Notes: generated by a model not told the origin, from the sequence alone. Shown: positions 35,966 through 49,600, counted from the stretch's first letter. The stretch: 64,000 nt of DNA from Arthrinium phaeospermum (GCA_006503535.1 QYRS01000008.1:744001-808000), one strand, 5' to 3'. Translations and numbers: made by a program.

Positions 35966-37913
35966 GTAGACACAGTGGCAATTCGAAGTCGGCCATGAGG
36001 CGGACTCAACACCAGCAGACATTCATATGGTAGCTAGGCGTCGGGGTCTGTAAGATTTAGACCAGGAGGCTCACGGGTGGCGTTTGGTGATGTTTTCCAC
36101 GGTATTTTTGTTACGAGTAATGTCTAGGTCAAGGCGGTCACGTACTATTTGGAAATTCAGGATTGTCTGAGTGATGTAACAAAACAATGCCTCAACAGTC
36201 GACGAAGTCCTTCGATGCTTGACCCGATCTGTGCATATTGACAGGTATACTGGAAGAAAAAAAAAGGAATCCTTGTACTTGATCCGCTACTTCTGTCTAG
36301 TACACAAGCAACGCAAGTTGACGAATAGCCCCCCAGGGTGGCAGAACAATATTTATCGCCACGCGAGTGAGGTGATACAGTTGCTAATAGGCATGCTTTG
36401 AATCTATGTTGATATTTCGCTCGTTCCTTGCCAGGTACAAGAAGAGTGGTTGGAAGAGATGGCTCATGAGCCAGCTTCTGGCTTAACAATACTCCTGACC
36501 ACGTCCAACCTTGTATGCCAGGGTTTAGTGTATTCAGCTGCATGGGAATGTGTGTGTGCATTAATGGACTCACACCACCCATATCCGTTGTTTGCTTTCT
36601 TTCTTCCTCCTTCACTCATCTAGTGCTCTGCATTGACTTTGGTTCTGCAGCGGGTTGCTTATTGAGCGCTGTGCCTTAGGTTTGCGACCATTTGCAAATT
36701 GGCACGAAATGACGTGGTGTTTACTATGCAGGCCCATGGCCACGGAGAAGAGAATGAGGGGGTTGGTGTTACCACCTTTCTCTCGTGAGTTGATGCGTAT
36801 TCTGGCGTGGCAGAGCGTCCAGTCCAGGACACCCAAAAGTCTGCAGAGATGAAACTCTTCAGCCAGCAACGTTGCATGCACTGACTGACATGTCTGTCAG
36901 TAAATCAGGAGACGCCGTCAGTAAGGAGCCAGCTCATGTAGACATGTACATCGTTGGACCCTGTGTATGCCAGGTCCCAGAGACTTTCGAGTCTGCATTG
37001 CAGCTTTCCAACATGGCAGGCCCACAGGGATGATGCCATAGTGCATACACCACCATCTTCACCCTCGCCGTCGAAGTGCACGTACAACGTTTCATCTGCT
37101 GCTCCTGCCATCTACTACTAGAATCAGCGACTACACTGGCCAGCTTTGACATGAATCGCAGGACCAAAGCGCTGACTGGAAGCTTCATGTCCCACGAGAA
37201 GGCGGCGCTAATACGGCAATCTCTTGCCCAAGAGACACCCACAGCAGGAACACAGGAAACTCTAAAGCGGCGCGAAAGAGCTCTCCCCCTCGAGTTAGGA
37301 GCCGTCGCTGCATATCATGACCCTGGTCCTGGGATACATGGGGAAAGTGGGTTCGCCATGCTCAACGGTTGAGCCCCTTATCGACCGTTTCTGTCCTGAG
37401 AGGTGCGGTGGGCTCTAGCCAATAAGAATCACAGCCTTTGCCGTCAGAAACGTATCCCAGATTATGTGCATTGCAGGAAGTTTCATGGATCCAGGTTACC
37501 CCCATCCAGGGAAGCTAGCTGTATGCTGCATTTCCTGTAACGGCTCATACAGATACATCCCATGTGGTGTTCTCAGGATCTCTGAAGGACGATGTTCATC
37601 GACCCGGCAGTGGTTTGGCAGTGAAATAGATAGTGGTGTTGCATTCTGAGTACGTTCTCTGGGCAGCCTTCTCAAAGCAAACTGGTATAACCAGGCAAAT
37701 CTTGGACTAATCGATGATGTTCACGTAACAGCAATTGCCGATAGACCGCATGTGCTCAAGGCATACCACACAAAGCCCGCAATTTGAAGAGAGAGTAAGA
37801 CTGGACGTTTTAGAGTTGACACTGGTGTATGGGATGTGGAAATCATTATTTATTTGGGCCAGATTCAGAAAATCTGAAGCATGCCAGAGATAGAGGCGGC
37901 ATACAAGCTTGGC
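35966..37913. other. Convergent intergenic between RPC1 and the DUF92 gene
   Basis: Both neighbours end here. Several frames of 60-150 codons exist on both strands, but none has a domain or splice support. Nothing else was recognised. Confidence 0.5.
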
Positions 37914-39050
37914 CTACGCTTGGAGAACACTGCTCAAAGGAATGCCCCAATACCATCCAGCCCCGGCCATCGCACTGACGCTCATCGTCAGAGCCATCAG
38001 GAAGTTGACGTCGTTGTTGTCTAGCCAGTCGAACCCACTCTCCACGATACGTGTAGGCTTGTGGTCTCCGAAATGGGACGACCGGTGCTTGTTAGTGGGA
38101 TCGTAGGGGTTCCCGGTTGCTTCCGTCTGCTCCACGGCCGCTTTGCCTTCGCCCTTCAGGATGGTCGACTTGGGTTCAGTCGTCTTCTTGAAGTACTCAT
38201 GGGAGAGCGGGTTCGTCTCCGTCGACACCAGGACCCGGACGCCACCATCGCCTTCCACGATCTTGCCGGACCTCGCGTCGCGAACACTTCGCTGGAACAT
38301 TCCTCCGAGGAAACTGTCCAGTAGGGATCCCAGTGTGCCGCAAATGGTCAGACCCCAAGCAAGGGCCATCTTTTGGCTCACTGTCCAGGCAGGGCCCCCT
38401 CCGACCTGGCCGGCGGACGCGTCGCTGCACAAGGGGAGAAAGGCCAGCGAGGCCGTCACGACGATCATGCTGCCCAGAAAGCCCGCCACCAAGCCCCAGG
38501 CCGTGACGCCGCCGTTGGTGCCGCGGGGGACCTTGCGGAGCGACAGGGAGGTGATGAGGCGCGGCTCGGTCCTGGACAGGATGCCGAGCTCGGAGCTGAA
38601 GGTGTCGGCGGCCACGGCGGCGTAGTTGGCGATGATGCCGACGACGAGCAGGTCGCCGGTGCCCCAGCTGTAGCAGAAGGAGCCCGCGGGGAGCTCGCCG
38701 GCGGCGACGGCCTCGCGGCGCAGGCGCAGCTGGTAGGCGTGGAGCAGGGTCAGGACCGAGGCGACGAGGGAGTTGGCCAGGACCTGGACGTGGGTCCGGG
38801 GGCCCTCGCCGCCCGAGGAGCCCTGGGAGCTCAGGGTGAGGCCGGCCTTGACGTCCTTCTTGACCTTGGTGACGCGCGTGCCGGCCAGGAAGAAGACGCA
38901 CAGCAGCACAAAGGGCAGGTTCCAGGGGTGCACGGCGTGGGCGACGGCGGTCAGGGCGGCGGCGGCGAGGCCCAGAGGCGTCAGCGAGTTGTGCGAGTAA
39001 GCGCGGTACACTAGCGCCAAGGTTGCGGGAGCGGCAATGATGGCCTTCAT
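37914..39050 (-). CDS. Integral membrane protein, DUF92/TMEM19 family
   Basis: Single-exon gene for 378 residues. The family is membrane-embedded. Plant members (VTE6) act as phytyl-phosphate kinases, but the fungal role is not known. The conserved core is clearly present: GDLLVVGIIANYAAVAADTF, SSELGILSR, then PRLITSLSLRKVPRGTNGGV and TAWGLVAGFLGS. About seven hydrophobic helices can be counted. The N-terminus starts in a helix and gives no cleavable signal. A hydrophilic loop of about 100 residues (roughly 250-345) carries KKTTEPKSTILKGEGK and faces one side before a final helix pair. The 5' two thirds are GC-rich. Function beyond the family name is not claimed. Confidence 0.9.
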   Translation of the reverse strand: MKAIIAAPATLALVYRAYSHNSLTPLGLAAAALTAVAHAVHPWNLPFVLLCVFFLAGTRVTKVKKDVKAGLTLSSQGSSGGEGPRTHVQVLANSLVASVLTLLHAYQLRLRREAVAAGELPAGSFCYSWGTGDLLVVGIIANYAAVAADTFSSELGILSRTEPRLITSLSLRKVPRGTNGGVTAWGLVAGFLGSMIVVTASLAFLPLCSDASAGQVGGGPAWTVSQKMALAWGLTICGTLGSLLDSFLGGMFQRSVRDARSGKIVEGDGGVRVLVSTETNPLSHEYFKKTTEPKSTILKGEGKAAVEQTEATGNPYDPTNKHRSSHFGDHKPTRIVESGFDWLDNNDVNFLMALTMSVSAMAGAGWYWGIPLSSVLQA

Positions 39051-42000
39051 CTTTTCGCTCGTGAAACGGATTTCTCTTATCTTTTTTCGGACGAATAGAC
39101 GAAATGCAACAAATGGGAATGCAAGGGTTTCACAAAAAAGGCTCTACGCTTGCTCTCTTCGATACGAGTGTGTTTGGGTTAACGTTAGATGCGACCACTA
39201 ACCGAATCTCGTCGCCAAGTCTGGATTTCCGGCTTATCTGACGTTGATGATCATCTGCTGCTTTGTGACGTCGAATTGTGGCTCATACGCCTGCCTGGTT
39301 ATTCACCAGCCACAACTGATGACCTGATATCGCCTATCAACACTCACCCGCATCGCACCGAATCCCTTCAATACAAACTCGACTGCGTGCAATTGGTCCA
39401 GGTCAGGCATCCATTCGATATAACTATAACTGTATAGAACCACGCAAGTACCTTATGTAGGTATGCGGTAACAAGTGAAGATTCATTATACAACCCACCT
39501 ACAGTTTCCTACATTTGCCAACGTCAATATTCTTCTGGAAGCTCTTGCTCCAGATAGACCGTCCTTCTCCTGCGTATGGCTCCCTAAACCTGATACGCTT
39601 TCTTGAGATATTTGCTCCTCGTCAAGATGGTAGTGCTCCCGCGTTTCCGGGCATAAAATCCATGCGGACTTGACCAGAAGTGGGACAGACGCTGCAAGTA
39701 ACACGCCTCCATGTCGGCTGCCAACCTTCTGCGATGTTATTTGGTGTCGGGAGAACGTCAGCCCCGAGGATCGGGCAGCGCTTGGCGATGGACGTTTCAA
39801 CTGGCGAATGAGACTGCTGGGCTCGAGATAGACCGGGACCAACGACACCAACGACACGGATGGAGCCGGCATTAGCTCAGCCTGGTGGTGGCAACTGCTG
39901 CAACAGGTAGGTACTCGCCCGACATGCAAGGACGACCCCTCATTCCTGATATATATTCGATATCACACTCGTTAGAGCTGTATAGGACTACTGCGGCTTG
40001 TTGTTGCGGTACCAACATCACTGGCTCGGAGTATCATATTAGGCCATGTAAAGTTTCGACTTGCGTGGCCAAGTACCCAAGAATGACTTAACCCTTTTCA
40101 AATCACTCAACAACATGGACGGGTATTCAATCCTTATTATCCACGGCCACCATGATCTTTACCATGGTAAACATGATGATGAAGATTGTATCGTAATTAT
40201 CCCTGATTGGTAAGTCAATTCACGAGTAGCCCAGCATATAATCGTCCATGGCTTGCTTACCATTTGCGGAAGGTATGATTCCCAGGGTCGCCTGCAATAT
40301 CACGGCGGAACAAAGGGGATGGCGGGATTTACCTGGCGAAGATAGGCAAGATATTTCGGTCTCTCGTCCTTAACTTGGCGGCACTACGTCTTGTCAAGGG
40401 CCACGTTGATTCGGCATGACACGTCGATCCAGATCGACGAGAAGTCCGCGTGCTGCGTGCGCACAATGCCTACGCCGAGATGTGGCTTTCCTATCTCCGC
40501 TCATGCCTCCGCTCAAGTCTTCGCCCAGTCTCGGGATACTGGGTTAAAACACCCCTAATTGATCAAGGGAGACGCCGATGTGTAGAGGATTACCAAAACC
40601 GATTGGCCAACTAACTTCGCCGGCTATGTCACGGATAGAAACACGCCCATGGTCCGCGAAGGCGAATATGCGATTTCGGAGCCATGTAATGACTGATTTT
40701 ATCATTCACTACCAGCAATACAGACCTTCCCCAGCTACCAAAGCATAGGGGGCTTGACTTCAGCTACTGTTGCGTTGTCAATGGCTGCTCCTGTCAAGTT
40801 CTATAAATGTATGTTGCTGACCAAGTGTCACGCTACAAAAGGTTTGTATCTGAAAACTCCATCGCAGCTGGGACCAAGAATTGAACTTACAGAGGCCAGC
40901 AAGCGGTCAGCTCATCCTCCGCCACCACACTAGGAAAAGCGCATACAAACCCAATCGTCCAATGGGGTCGCAATCCATTCTTGGACACCATCCAGGCCAT
41001 CGAACGCAGCGGCCCCCCGTGCGGGTCGATAGTCGGTAGTCACAATGACGGACGCGCCGTACATGCGTGTTTCATGTCCCCGACGACCACCTTGCCATGG
41101 CTAGGGCGCAAAGCATCCCTGTTGCCGCCAACATCGAAGGGGACCTCGATACCATGGGTATCATCACGGTCTCTACTGCTGGCCAGTCGACGAGTATCCG
41201 GAAATAGCGAAGCATCCTTGATTCGAACCCCCTCCAGAGAGCTTGAGATTGGGAGGTAAAAATGCATCCAGGCTTGTCAGCTCCCCCTCCCCAGTCAAAG
41301 AAATAGAGGAAATAGTAGCGAGCGAAGCTTCAGTAGAATAGCTAACTGGGTAGAGGGACAAGTAAGTCGGCGCGGACAAGTTGCTGTGTTGTTTTTTAAC
41401 AGCTTACTCAATATTCGGATGGAAGCATACAAATCAAATGGTGGCCTATTCGGTGTAAGATGGGGAAGGGGGAAAGGCCTTATCTGACGTCGATTTCAAG
41501 AGGCGGCGCGCATATCTACCAACCAATACCTGCTGTTACAGCCTCCAAGCGTTATTCCATCATCCTTGCTGCTGCATACATACGGGTCGTTGCGCTGTCC
41601 CTTACGCCTTCGCCTTGGCGGCGCCGCCGCTTCGGACAACCGCGCGCCAGCTATCAGTATGCACGACCCGTGTATCACGGGTGGTGTCGTCGGACATTAT
41701 TCTAGCTGCCGTTGGGAGTGGCCGGGGAAAGAAGGGACTTCTCCACTTGGACATCCCCCACGAAGACTCCTTGGCTGCATTTCGAGGCTGAACAACAACA
41801 GCACACAGTCAGCTGCATGCGATGAAAGGCAGAGCAGAGGTAGGATGTGTCCCTAGCGAGATAAGAAAAGAATGCTGTTAGAAGACGGGTAAGCGTCAGA
41901 ACTGCTGCCAAGTCCGATGCTAGTCGGCATATGAGCCGCAAGTGGGCGTCGTGGGCTGGCTCATGCCGTGTCGTGCAGCCGAGCAGGCCGGTTAATTGCT

Positions 42001-45000
42001 GCCTCCCTGCCTGCTTGTGCAGCTACTGGCTTCGACAGCATATTGCCCACTATCCCACCATATTTACATAATTCACTGGTGAGAGTGTTCGAAGCACTAA
42101 GCCCTACCGTGGACCCAAACTTGCGAGGACGGGCTCAACAAAACTGACAGCTCTCTTGTGGGAGACCGATCTGTACATGATTTTTTACATGATCCCAAGG
42201 CGGGGACCAGTACCGGTATGATGGGATTTCGTGAGAAGAAGAAAGCAAACTCTGCAGAATGTCATACTTGCATAGGGAGTGACGGACATACACCTCAAGC
42301 CCAGGACCATGACGGAATGCAGAATACCCGCGCCCTCGAGAGCAAATACCGGTTTTCTCTGCCTCCAGCACTTGAGACCGCATGGGCTTGACGCGGGACT
42401 CGGCGCTGCGTGTTCTCGCCCAGGTATCAGGTTGGGGTGGTTGGGATCACGATGAGTCTACTACTGCGAGTTTCGGTCAATCTGCCCAAACCGGGAATAC
42501 GAGGCACGTGATCCGCGGCGGACGTGAGATGGACTATGAAACCGTACGATGGATGCCTACCACCTACGGGTTTAGTGAGGATCCCAATCGTCAGCTCGCC
42601 CACCATGCACGACCAAGCCGGGTGGCTGATGAACGACCGTGCTGACTGGGATGGTTTGGCATAGGGAATATGGGGCCATGGGTAACACCAATGCCGATTT
42701 GCCCATGGGGAATCTGATCACTAAGGTGGCGGCACAGTCAGGCGAATAGTTCCGGCTCACCAGGAGATCGTTACACTACCTAGAGTCTAAGCACTCCTGC
42801 TAGGCTCTATAGGTATGCATTTTGTGTGTTCTCCAAGGATGTTGTCGATGAAGCAGGGCTTTTCCTCCTTTGCCTTCGCTTTAAGGGTCATGATAGGAAC
42901 ACGGCTGGATACACTCACTTCTTTCCCATTGGTTGCCGAGTGTATGCTCCAAGTCGGATGTCCGGTGCCTGGCAGCTCCTGCAGCCTGTAAGCAATTACG
43001 GCCAAGAAACTTTTCGCTGCGGGTACGTGGGCGCACCTAATAAACGAAGCTGACAGATGCTACCTTACCTGGCAGCAATAAACTCGCGGACCGTAAAAAA
43101 CACCGCAAGCCCGTCAGCTAGAGGAGAGGACAGAGAAAACAATTGCTACTACTGACTGCGCCACGGCGCGTGGCCGAGGACCCTTACAACACGGTTTCAA
43201 GTCCGACCGGACGGTTTGGCTGGATCTACGCGTTCGGATGAATTAGCAGCTTCCAAACCAGAAGACCAAGCCTTTCCCCTGCCTTCTAGAGATCCGAGGG
43301 AAACAGCCCAAGTACCCTGGCAACCTGGAACCGCCTGGACCGATCATCGGCGATGGCAACAGCAAGATGATATCACTGGGTATCTCTGCAGAGTAGAGAG
43401 ATTCGGCGGTGTAAGTGTATACCTGACCTGTATGTTATTTCTCACACGTTTCACTCGCCGGCAAGTCTCGTGGGCGCGGGATCTCGCGAGCGCGGAAACG
43501 AACACGCTGTATCCCGTAGTATAGCAGAACAGAAGCAAACCAGTCAGAGTGGGCTGTTGGGTCCAGAACACAATTGTTCGGGTTCTGAAGGTTGGATCGG
43601 TTTCGATTGACTGCGGACCGCAACGTTAGGTCGGGTTGGAGCATCGGCCTAGTACGGTATCTCCGCATGCCTAAACTCATGTAACCTGCAGCTCTGTGAA
43701 GGGGTACCCGGAGAGCAGCTGAAAATGTACTGCAATTACCTACCGCAACTCAAAAGTCATGTCGCCGGCTTATTCGGCGCTTCTGGCGGCGGGCGGAAAG
43801 TCAAGGAGGCCCCAATACTTGAGACAAGCAAATGTATATGGTATAAGCGAGAAAAAATGGAAGATTGGGAGTCGACGTTTGGATGACAAGCTTGTGACTG
43901 GCCGATCCGGCCCCAAAGGGGTTTGTGACATCCCCCCAAGCCGGGCGGCAGGCAGCTGAGGGTTGGCTGCTAGATGCGACGTTGATAACGGCTGGCAGCA
44001 GACCGGGCTTGAAGCTCCATTTTACAAGATGGCGGGTGGAGCAGAGAGGGCCTTAAGGTTATGCGGCTGCTATGTGTGTGTGGGTGGGTTGGTGGGTGTT
44101 TGTGTGTGCCTGTGCCTGAGGCTGATGGCACCAAGACAACATATCTACTGAACATTGAAGTCACCCAGGCTTTCAACGCAAGTGGATGCTTCAACAAACC
44201 ATGATTGGTGGGTTCCTGGCGAAAGAGGAAAGAGAGAAAGCCAAGCTGAATGACACCCAGTCCGGCCCGCCCATTGCTTTGACAACGCTCCAGTGAAAAA
44301 AAGAGTTGCAATGGATATGACATCAAAGCAAGGCACACGGGGACATGTGCTGATAGTCCTGAGACGGCCATTTTGGCTTTTTGCATCTAAGACAGCAATG
44401 CACACACCATTGAAGGGCTACTACACGCGTATTGCTTGATAATCAAATCGATCGAGAAGACCATTGATTGCCGAATCCACTGGTGCGATCAGAAGGTGAA
44501 TCAAGCCCGTACTGCGAAGTCTGCCCTTGCCTTGTTGCTTGCTGCTTGCTGCGGACTACCCTACCGACATATCCACCAATCCATACCAGCGGGTGGTGTG
44601 GCTGCTGGGGGAACATGCACTTGCTGGCCCTGGCGGACGGACAGTGACACGGGCGGTTAGCCACCTCCCAACCAGAAATGGCCGATTGGTGACAAGTGTA
44701 TTCGCTTATGGCGGCCGGGTGGGAGACTCTCCGAGTAATGATGTCTATATTCTACCGGCTAATGGCGCGTGTGGCTTCACGGCTCTCCAGGGCCAAGCAG
44801 GGCAGATTGCCATCGAGACCGACGGTGAGAAAGACATGGAGAAATGTAGATCAATCGGAATGCAAGGAGAGGAGAGAACTGTGAACTGCATGTACCAGAT
44901 CCAGCCGACAGGCTGTCGCGCAGCTGAGAACCGGTTGTAACTCAAGGCCCAGCTACCATCCATCTGCCCGTGGGCCGTCTGGTGCCTTGAACTTTACGCT

Positions 45001-46308
45001 GAAATAAACGGCACCTCAACTCCATGGTGTGACGGTATTATACAGCACCCGGCTGGCAAGCAGTCGGCAAGGGGGCGCTTGCCAGGTGGAGGCAGCCTTG
45101 GGATTCGTCCAATTTCCATTTGGTCCAATCATGGTCCAGCCTCCGACCTCAAGAAAGACAAACACAACAACCACCGACAAGAACGACGATAGCAGGTCGA
45201 CTGCGACTAGCCTCGGCTTTACTGTTCGGAAGAGCTGAAACACGAAGAATCCCATCTCGATACATGCTTTTCTCTAATATGCCTATGCCTCTTTTGAACG
45301 AAGAGGGTTTTGGCTTGGATTGAGTCGACCGTCCAAAACGAGAGAAAGAGCGCGCGCGCGCTCGCAGGAGACCCACAAAACCACTCTTATACTGATCCTC
45401 GCCAGGCTCAAATCCCAGACATGGATGCGAGAAAAGGAAAGAGAATCAAGGCGAGAGAGGATGGATACGGGCGCCGCTGCCCTGCATTTTTCTCTCGAGC
45501 AGGACCAGAATCCTGACGAGTCCCACCCTACTGGGTGAAAGTCTGTTCTCACTTCATTCCGCCGAAGCCCCTAGGGTCGGACTCAGGCTTCTCACCGTAT
45601 GTACAGACAGTCCCACCACCACCAAAAAAAAAAACGAGAACATACTTTCTATTTACAGTTCCTCAAGGCATACATACATTGGGACTAAAAGTACCTTGTT
45701 TCTTTTCTGCCCCTACGCCCCCCTTCTTGCTGATATCGAGCTGATGGTTGCGTAAGATCCACTTTGTTGTTGTGCGCCGCGGCCCTGGTCGCGGAGTTCC
45801 CCAACGGCCGTGGACGACCCACCGTCTGCTTACCGAAACGGGGACGATCACCAACAGAAACATTCAGCATCCGATCAGTCCCAAGCCTAATTTCCTGTGC
45901 GTAGTTTCAAATCGCTGTGACTTGGGTGTCAGACGGTCTTGTCGGATACGTGCAAGCAGGACCGTACCTGGCCCAAAGGTGAACCTCGATTTGGCGCTGC
46001 CTATTCCTCCTCGCCTACTAGCGGCAACAGACACCGTCCTGCGAGAGCTCGGAGCCGCCTCTCAGGTACCCGAGTGCCAGAGCAATCTATGCCTGCCGCT
46101 CTATACCTGCGTGAAATGTCTAAGTGCGGGCTGTGGCCCGGGGTTTGTACGACGTCACGAGTCTCCGCGTGTCTGTTACGAGCCCACAGAGAGGCTAGGT
46201 AAGCATTCCTTTCGGAAAGTACTCGGCTGCGCCATCAGCCAGGGCTGGCAGTTCACTGCACGTATTCGCTCCCTAAAACGGAAATTCCATGGTTATTGTC
46301 CATCAGTC
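39051..46308. other. Long gene-poor stretch upstream of the polyketide synthase
   Basis: Over 7 kb without a convincing gene. It holds a GT-rich run (about 44072-44110), a 12-bp alternating GC tract (45350-45361) and an A-run near 45625. One very small spliced ORF candidate is listed separately. Frames up to 240 codons (45748-46470) lack any domain and are rejected. The last kilobase is the PKS promoter. Confidence 0.5.
40115..40345 (+). CDS. Candidate very small spliced ORF (55 residues), function unknown
   Basis: An ATG in good context (CAACAACATGG) opens a frame rich in His, Asp and Ile: it starts MDGYSILIIHGHHDLYH. The frame runs into a canonical donor (GTAAGT at 40210). A 63-nt intron ends at GGAAG (40272), and the frame continues YDSQGRLQYHGG to a stop. 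Both splice sites and the phase agree. Against it are the tiny size, the lack of a signal peptide, no recognised family and isolation in a gene-poor region. It could be a remnant of a longer gene or chance. Confidence 0.22.
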
Positions 46309-46321
46309 TTCGGTCACCGAA
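46309..46321. promoter_or_regulatory. 13-bp dyad matching the AflR-type Zn2Cys6 binding site
   Basis: TTCGGTCACCGAA is a perfect inverted repeat with six-base arms around one base. Its core TCGGTCACCGA fits the published AflR consensus TCGSWNNSCGR at every position. It lies 310 bp before the PKS start. An AflR-type regulator is encoded at the right edge of the window. Binding is inferred. Confidence 0.45.
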
Positions 46322-46536
46322 AGGCAACCCATGCCGGACATCTGACCCCCCCGGTCGAAGTGAAGGTAGGGATCATGGGGGGTGTCTGTTCTCTGTTCTC
46401 AGCTGCACACCCCCCCTTGGATCCTAACCTAGATGTGCGGGTAGAGGGAGTCTTGTCATGGATTACCTAGCAAAGTGGCACTGACCTTTGCCGTACCTTT
46501 CTTCCACTACCCTGTCTTCGGGCCATGTTCGTTATG

Positions 46537-46544
46537 TATATAAG
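46537..46544 (+). promoter_or_regulatory. TATA box of the polyketide synthase gene
   Basis: TATATAAG lies 87 bp before the PKS start codon, the usual fungal spacing. No competing element is nearer. Confidence 0.55.
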
Positions 46545-46630
46545 TGAATGCCTCGTCGACTCTTGCTAGGGTCAGAAGATCATATCCATAAACTGCCGGG
46601 ATAACAACCTGAACCGTCTCAACACTCACA

Positions 46631-49600
46631 ATGGCGGACCAGATGGCATTCCTACTCTTCGGGGACCAGTCCCTCGACACACATGGCTTTCTTGCCGACT
46701 TCTACCGTCTAGGGAACCCGAGTGTTCTGTCGAAGGCTTTCCTCGAGGCCGCGGGCGAGGCGCTGAGGGTGGAGGTTGAACAACTGCCTCGAGTAGAGAG
46801 GACGAAGATACCCATGTTCCGAACCCTTCGCCAACTAAACGAACGGTATCACGCCCAGAGCATCAAGTACCCAGGGATTGACAGCGCCCTGCTCTGCGTC
46901 GCACAACTCGCCCACTACATAGAGTAGGAAGACCTGGTCAAACTTGACATGTGAGAAGAACCCGCTAACCGCCGCATAGCCGTTCCGAGAAGGAATACCA
47001 AGATGCCACAGAGCCGGAGAACACATACCTTTCCGGTCTTTGCACAGGCCTGTTCGCAGCCAGCGCCATCGCGTCGAGCCCGTCCCTCTCGTCGCTCCTC
47101 CCCATCGCCGTCCAGGTCGTCTTGATGGCATACAGAGTTGGATCACACGTAGCCTCGTTAGCAGAACGGCTAAGCCCCTCGGCTGAAAAGTCAGAGAGCT
47201 GGACCTATGTTGTCCCTGGAGCCAAGGAGGCTACCGCCAAGTCGATCCTCGACGACTTCCACAAGTCGGAGGTAAGGATGTCATCTATCACATAGCACCT
47301 TTATTTTCTTTCCAGACTGCTCACAATAGGAACAGGGCATTTCACAAGCCGCTCACGCTTACGTGAGTGCTGTCTCGGCCAGCAACATTGCCGTTTCTGG
47401 GCCGCCAGCTACGCTGAAGTCTCTTTTCAGCAAAGACTTGTTCGACTCTCGACCGACAGCGATACCCGTGTACGGTCCCTACCATGCTGCTCACCTGCAT
47501 GCGACGGCGGATTTGGACGCCATACTTCGCCTTAATGACGATTCTGTCTCAGCTGCGCTGGCAGATTCGAAGCCGCGAAGCTCGGTCATGTCCTGCGTGA
47601 CGGGCGCCTCGTTTACCGAGACCGATACGAAATCACTTTTGAAGGCAGTCGTTTGGGAGATCCTGAACGAGCCCCTGCTGTTCCACAAGGCCCTGAGCGG
47701 CAGCATTGGACACGCACGTGATTTCAAGGGCACTCGCGCCCTGGTGATCCCATACGGCCCCACGCAAGCTGCGGGCACGTTGGCCAACCTTCTGAAGGCC
47801 CAGACAGAGCTCGAGGTGGTTCTGCGCAACCCCCCGGCAATCTCCCGGGAGAGCAACACAGCCAGCATCGGTAACCATGGATCTACCGGAAAGTGCAAGT
47901 TGGCCATTGTCGGCATGGCCGGCCGATTCCCCGACTCTGCGAGCGTCGAGGCATTCTGGGAGCTGCTCGAGAAGGGCATTGATGCTCACCGCGTTGTCCC
48001 TGCGGATCGATTCCCCGTCGACAGCCACGTTGACCCTACCGGCAAGGCTGTCAACACCAGTCACACTCCTTACGGCTGCTGGATCAAGGATCCTGGTCAC
48101 TTTGACCCCAGATTCTTCAACATGTCTCCCCGTGAGGCATTCCAGACCGATCCCATGCAGCGTATGGCTTTGACCACTGCGTACGAAGCGCTCGAGATGT
48201 CAGGATATGTGCCAAACCGTACGCCATCCACTCGCTTGGATCGCATTGGCACATTCTACGGTCAGACCTCCGATGATTGGCGCGAGATCAACGCGGCTCA
48301 GGAGGTAGACACGTACTACATCACAGGTGGTGTCCGTGCCTTCGGTCCCGGTAGAATCAACTACCACATGGGTTTCAGCGGCCCTAGTTTGAGCATTGAC
48401 ACAGCATGCTCGTCCAGCGCGGCTGCGCTCCAAGTCGCTTGCACTTCTCTGTGGGTGAAGGACTGCGACACTGCCATCATTGGTGGTCTCTCTTGCATGA
48501 CCAACTCGGACATTTTCGCTGGTCTGAGTCGCGGTCAGTTCTTGTCGAAGAAGGGCAACTGTAATACCTTCGACAACGATGCTGATGGCTACTGCCGTGC
48601 TGACGCTTGCGCCTCCATTGTGGTGAAGCGTCTCGATGATGCCCTGCTGGACAAGGACAACATCCTGGCCGTCATTCTCGGTTCCGCTACCAACCACTCC
48701 GCTGATGCCATTTCCATCACGCATCCTCACGGACCCACACAGTCTATCCTGTCTCGATCGATCCTCGACGAGGCGGGTGTTGACCCTCACGATGTCGACT
48801 ACGTCGAGATGCACGGAACTGGTACACAGGCCGGTGACGGTACCGAGATGGTTTCTGTCACCAACGTCTTCGCACCTGCCGAACGCCACCGATCTGCCGA
48901 CCGACCTCTGTACTTGGGCGCGGTGAAATCGAACGTCGGCCACGGAGAAGCAGCCTCCGGTATCACCGCTCTGACCAAGGTTCTTCTTATGCTTAAGAAG
49001 AACGCCATCCCGCCTCACATCGGTATTAAGGGCGAGATCAACAAGACCTTCCCCAAGGATCTTGGTGACAGAGGCGTCAACATCGCATTCCACAAGACCC
49101 CATTCCAGCGCCGGGACGGAAAGCCTCGCAGGGTCTTCGTCAACAACTTCAGTGCGGCTGGTGGTAACACCGGCCTCCTGCTCGAGGACGGGCCCAAGTA
49201 CCCTGCGGCTTCTGCCGACCCCCGCAGTGTCCACGTCGTCACTGTCACTGCCAAGTCGAAGTCTGCCATGATCCGCAATGCCGAGAGCCTGGTTCAGTAC
49301 ATCGAGGAGAACCCGTCGACCCCCATCTGCGATGTCGCATACACTACCACAGCGCGTAAGATCCAGCACTACTGGCGCATGAACGTGGCTGCTAGCAGCT
49401 CTTCGGACGCTGCGCAGGCTATCAAGGAGCGCCTCAAGTCCAACTTCGTCCCTGTCTCGCCAGAACAGCCCAAGGTTGCTTTCATGTTCACAGGTCAAGG
49501 CTCGCACTACGCTGGCCTGGGCAAGGAGCTGTACGCCCACTACTCGGTCTTCCGATCTGCCATCAACGAGTACGATCAGTTGGCACAGATTCACGGTTTC

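Noticed and set aside
41210..41235. GATTCGAACC box resembling a tRNA T-loop on the minus strand
   Set aside because: The flanking bases do not form the T stem or an acceptor stem, and no anticodon arm is present.
45748..46470. 240-codon open frame upstream of the PKS
   Set aside because: Translation is Arg/Pro/Cys-rich without any domain, and it overlaps the PKS promoter elements.
46548..46604. 18-codon upstream ORF before the PKS
   Set aside because: Its ATG lies only four bases after the TATA box, so it should be upstream of the transcript start.
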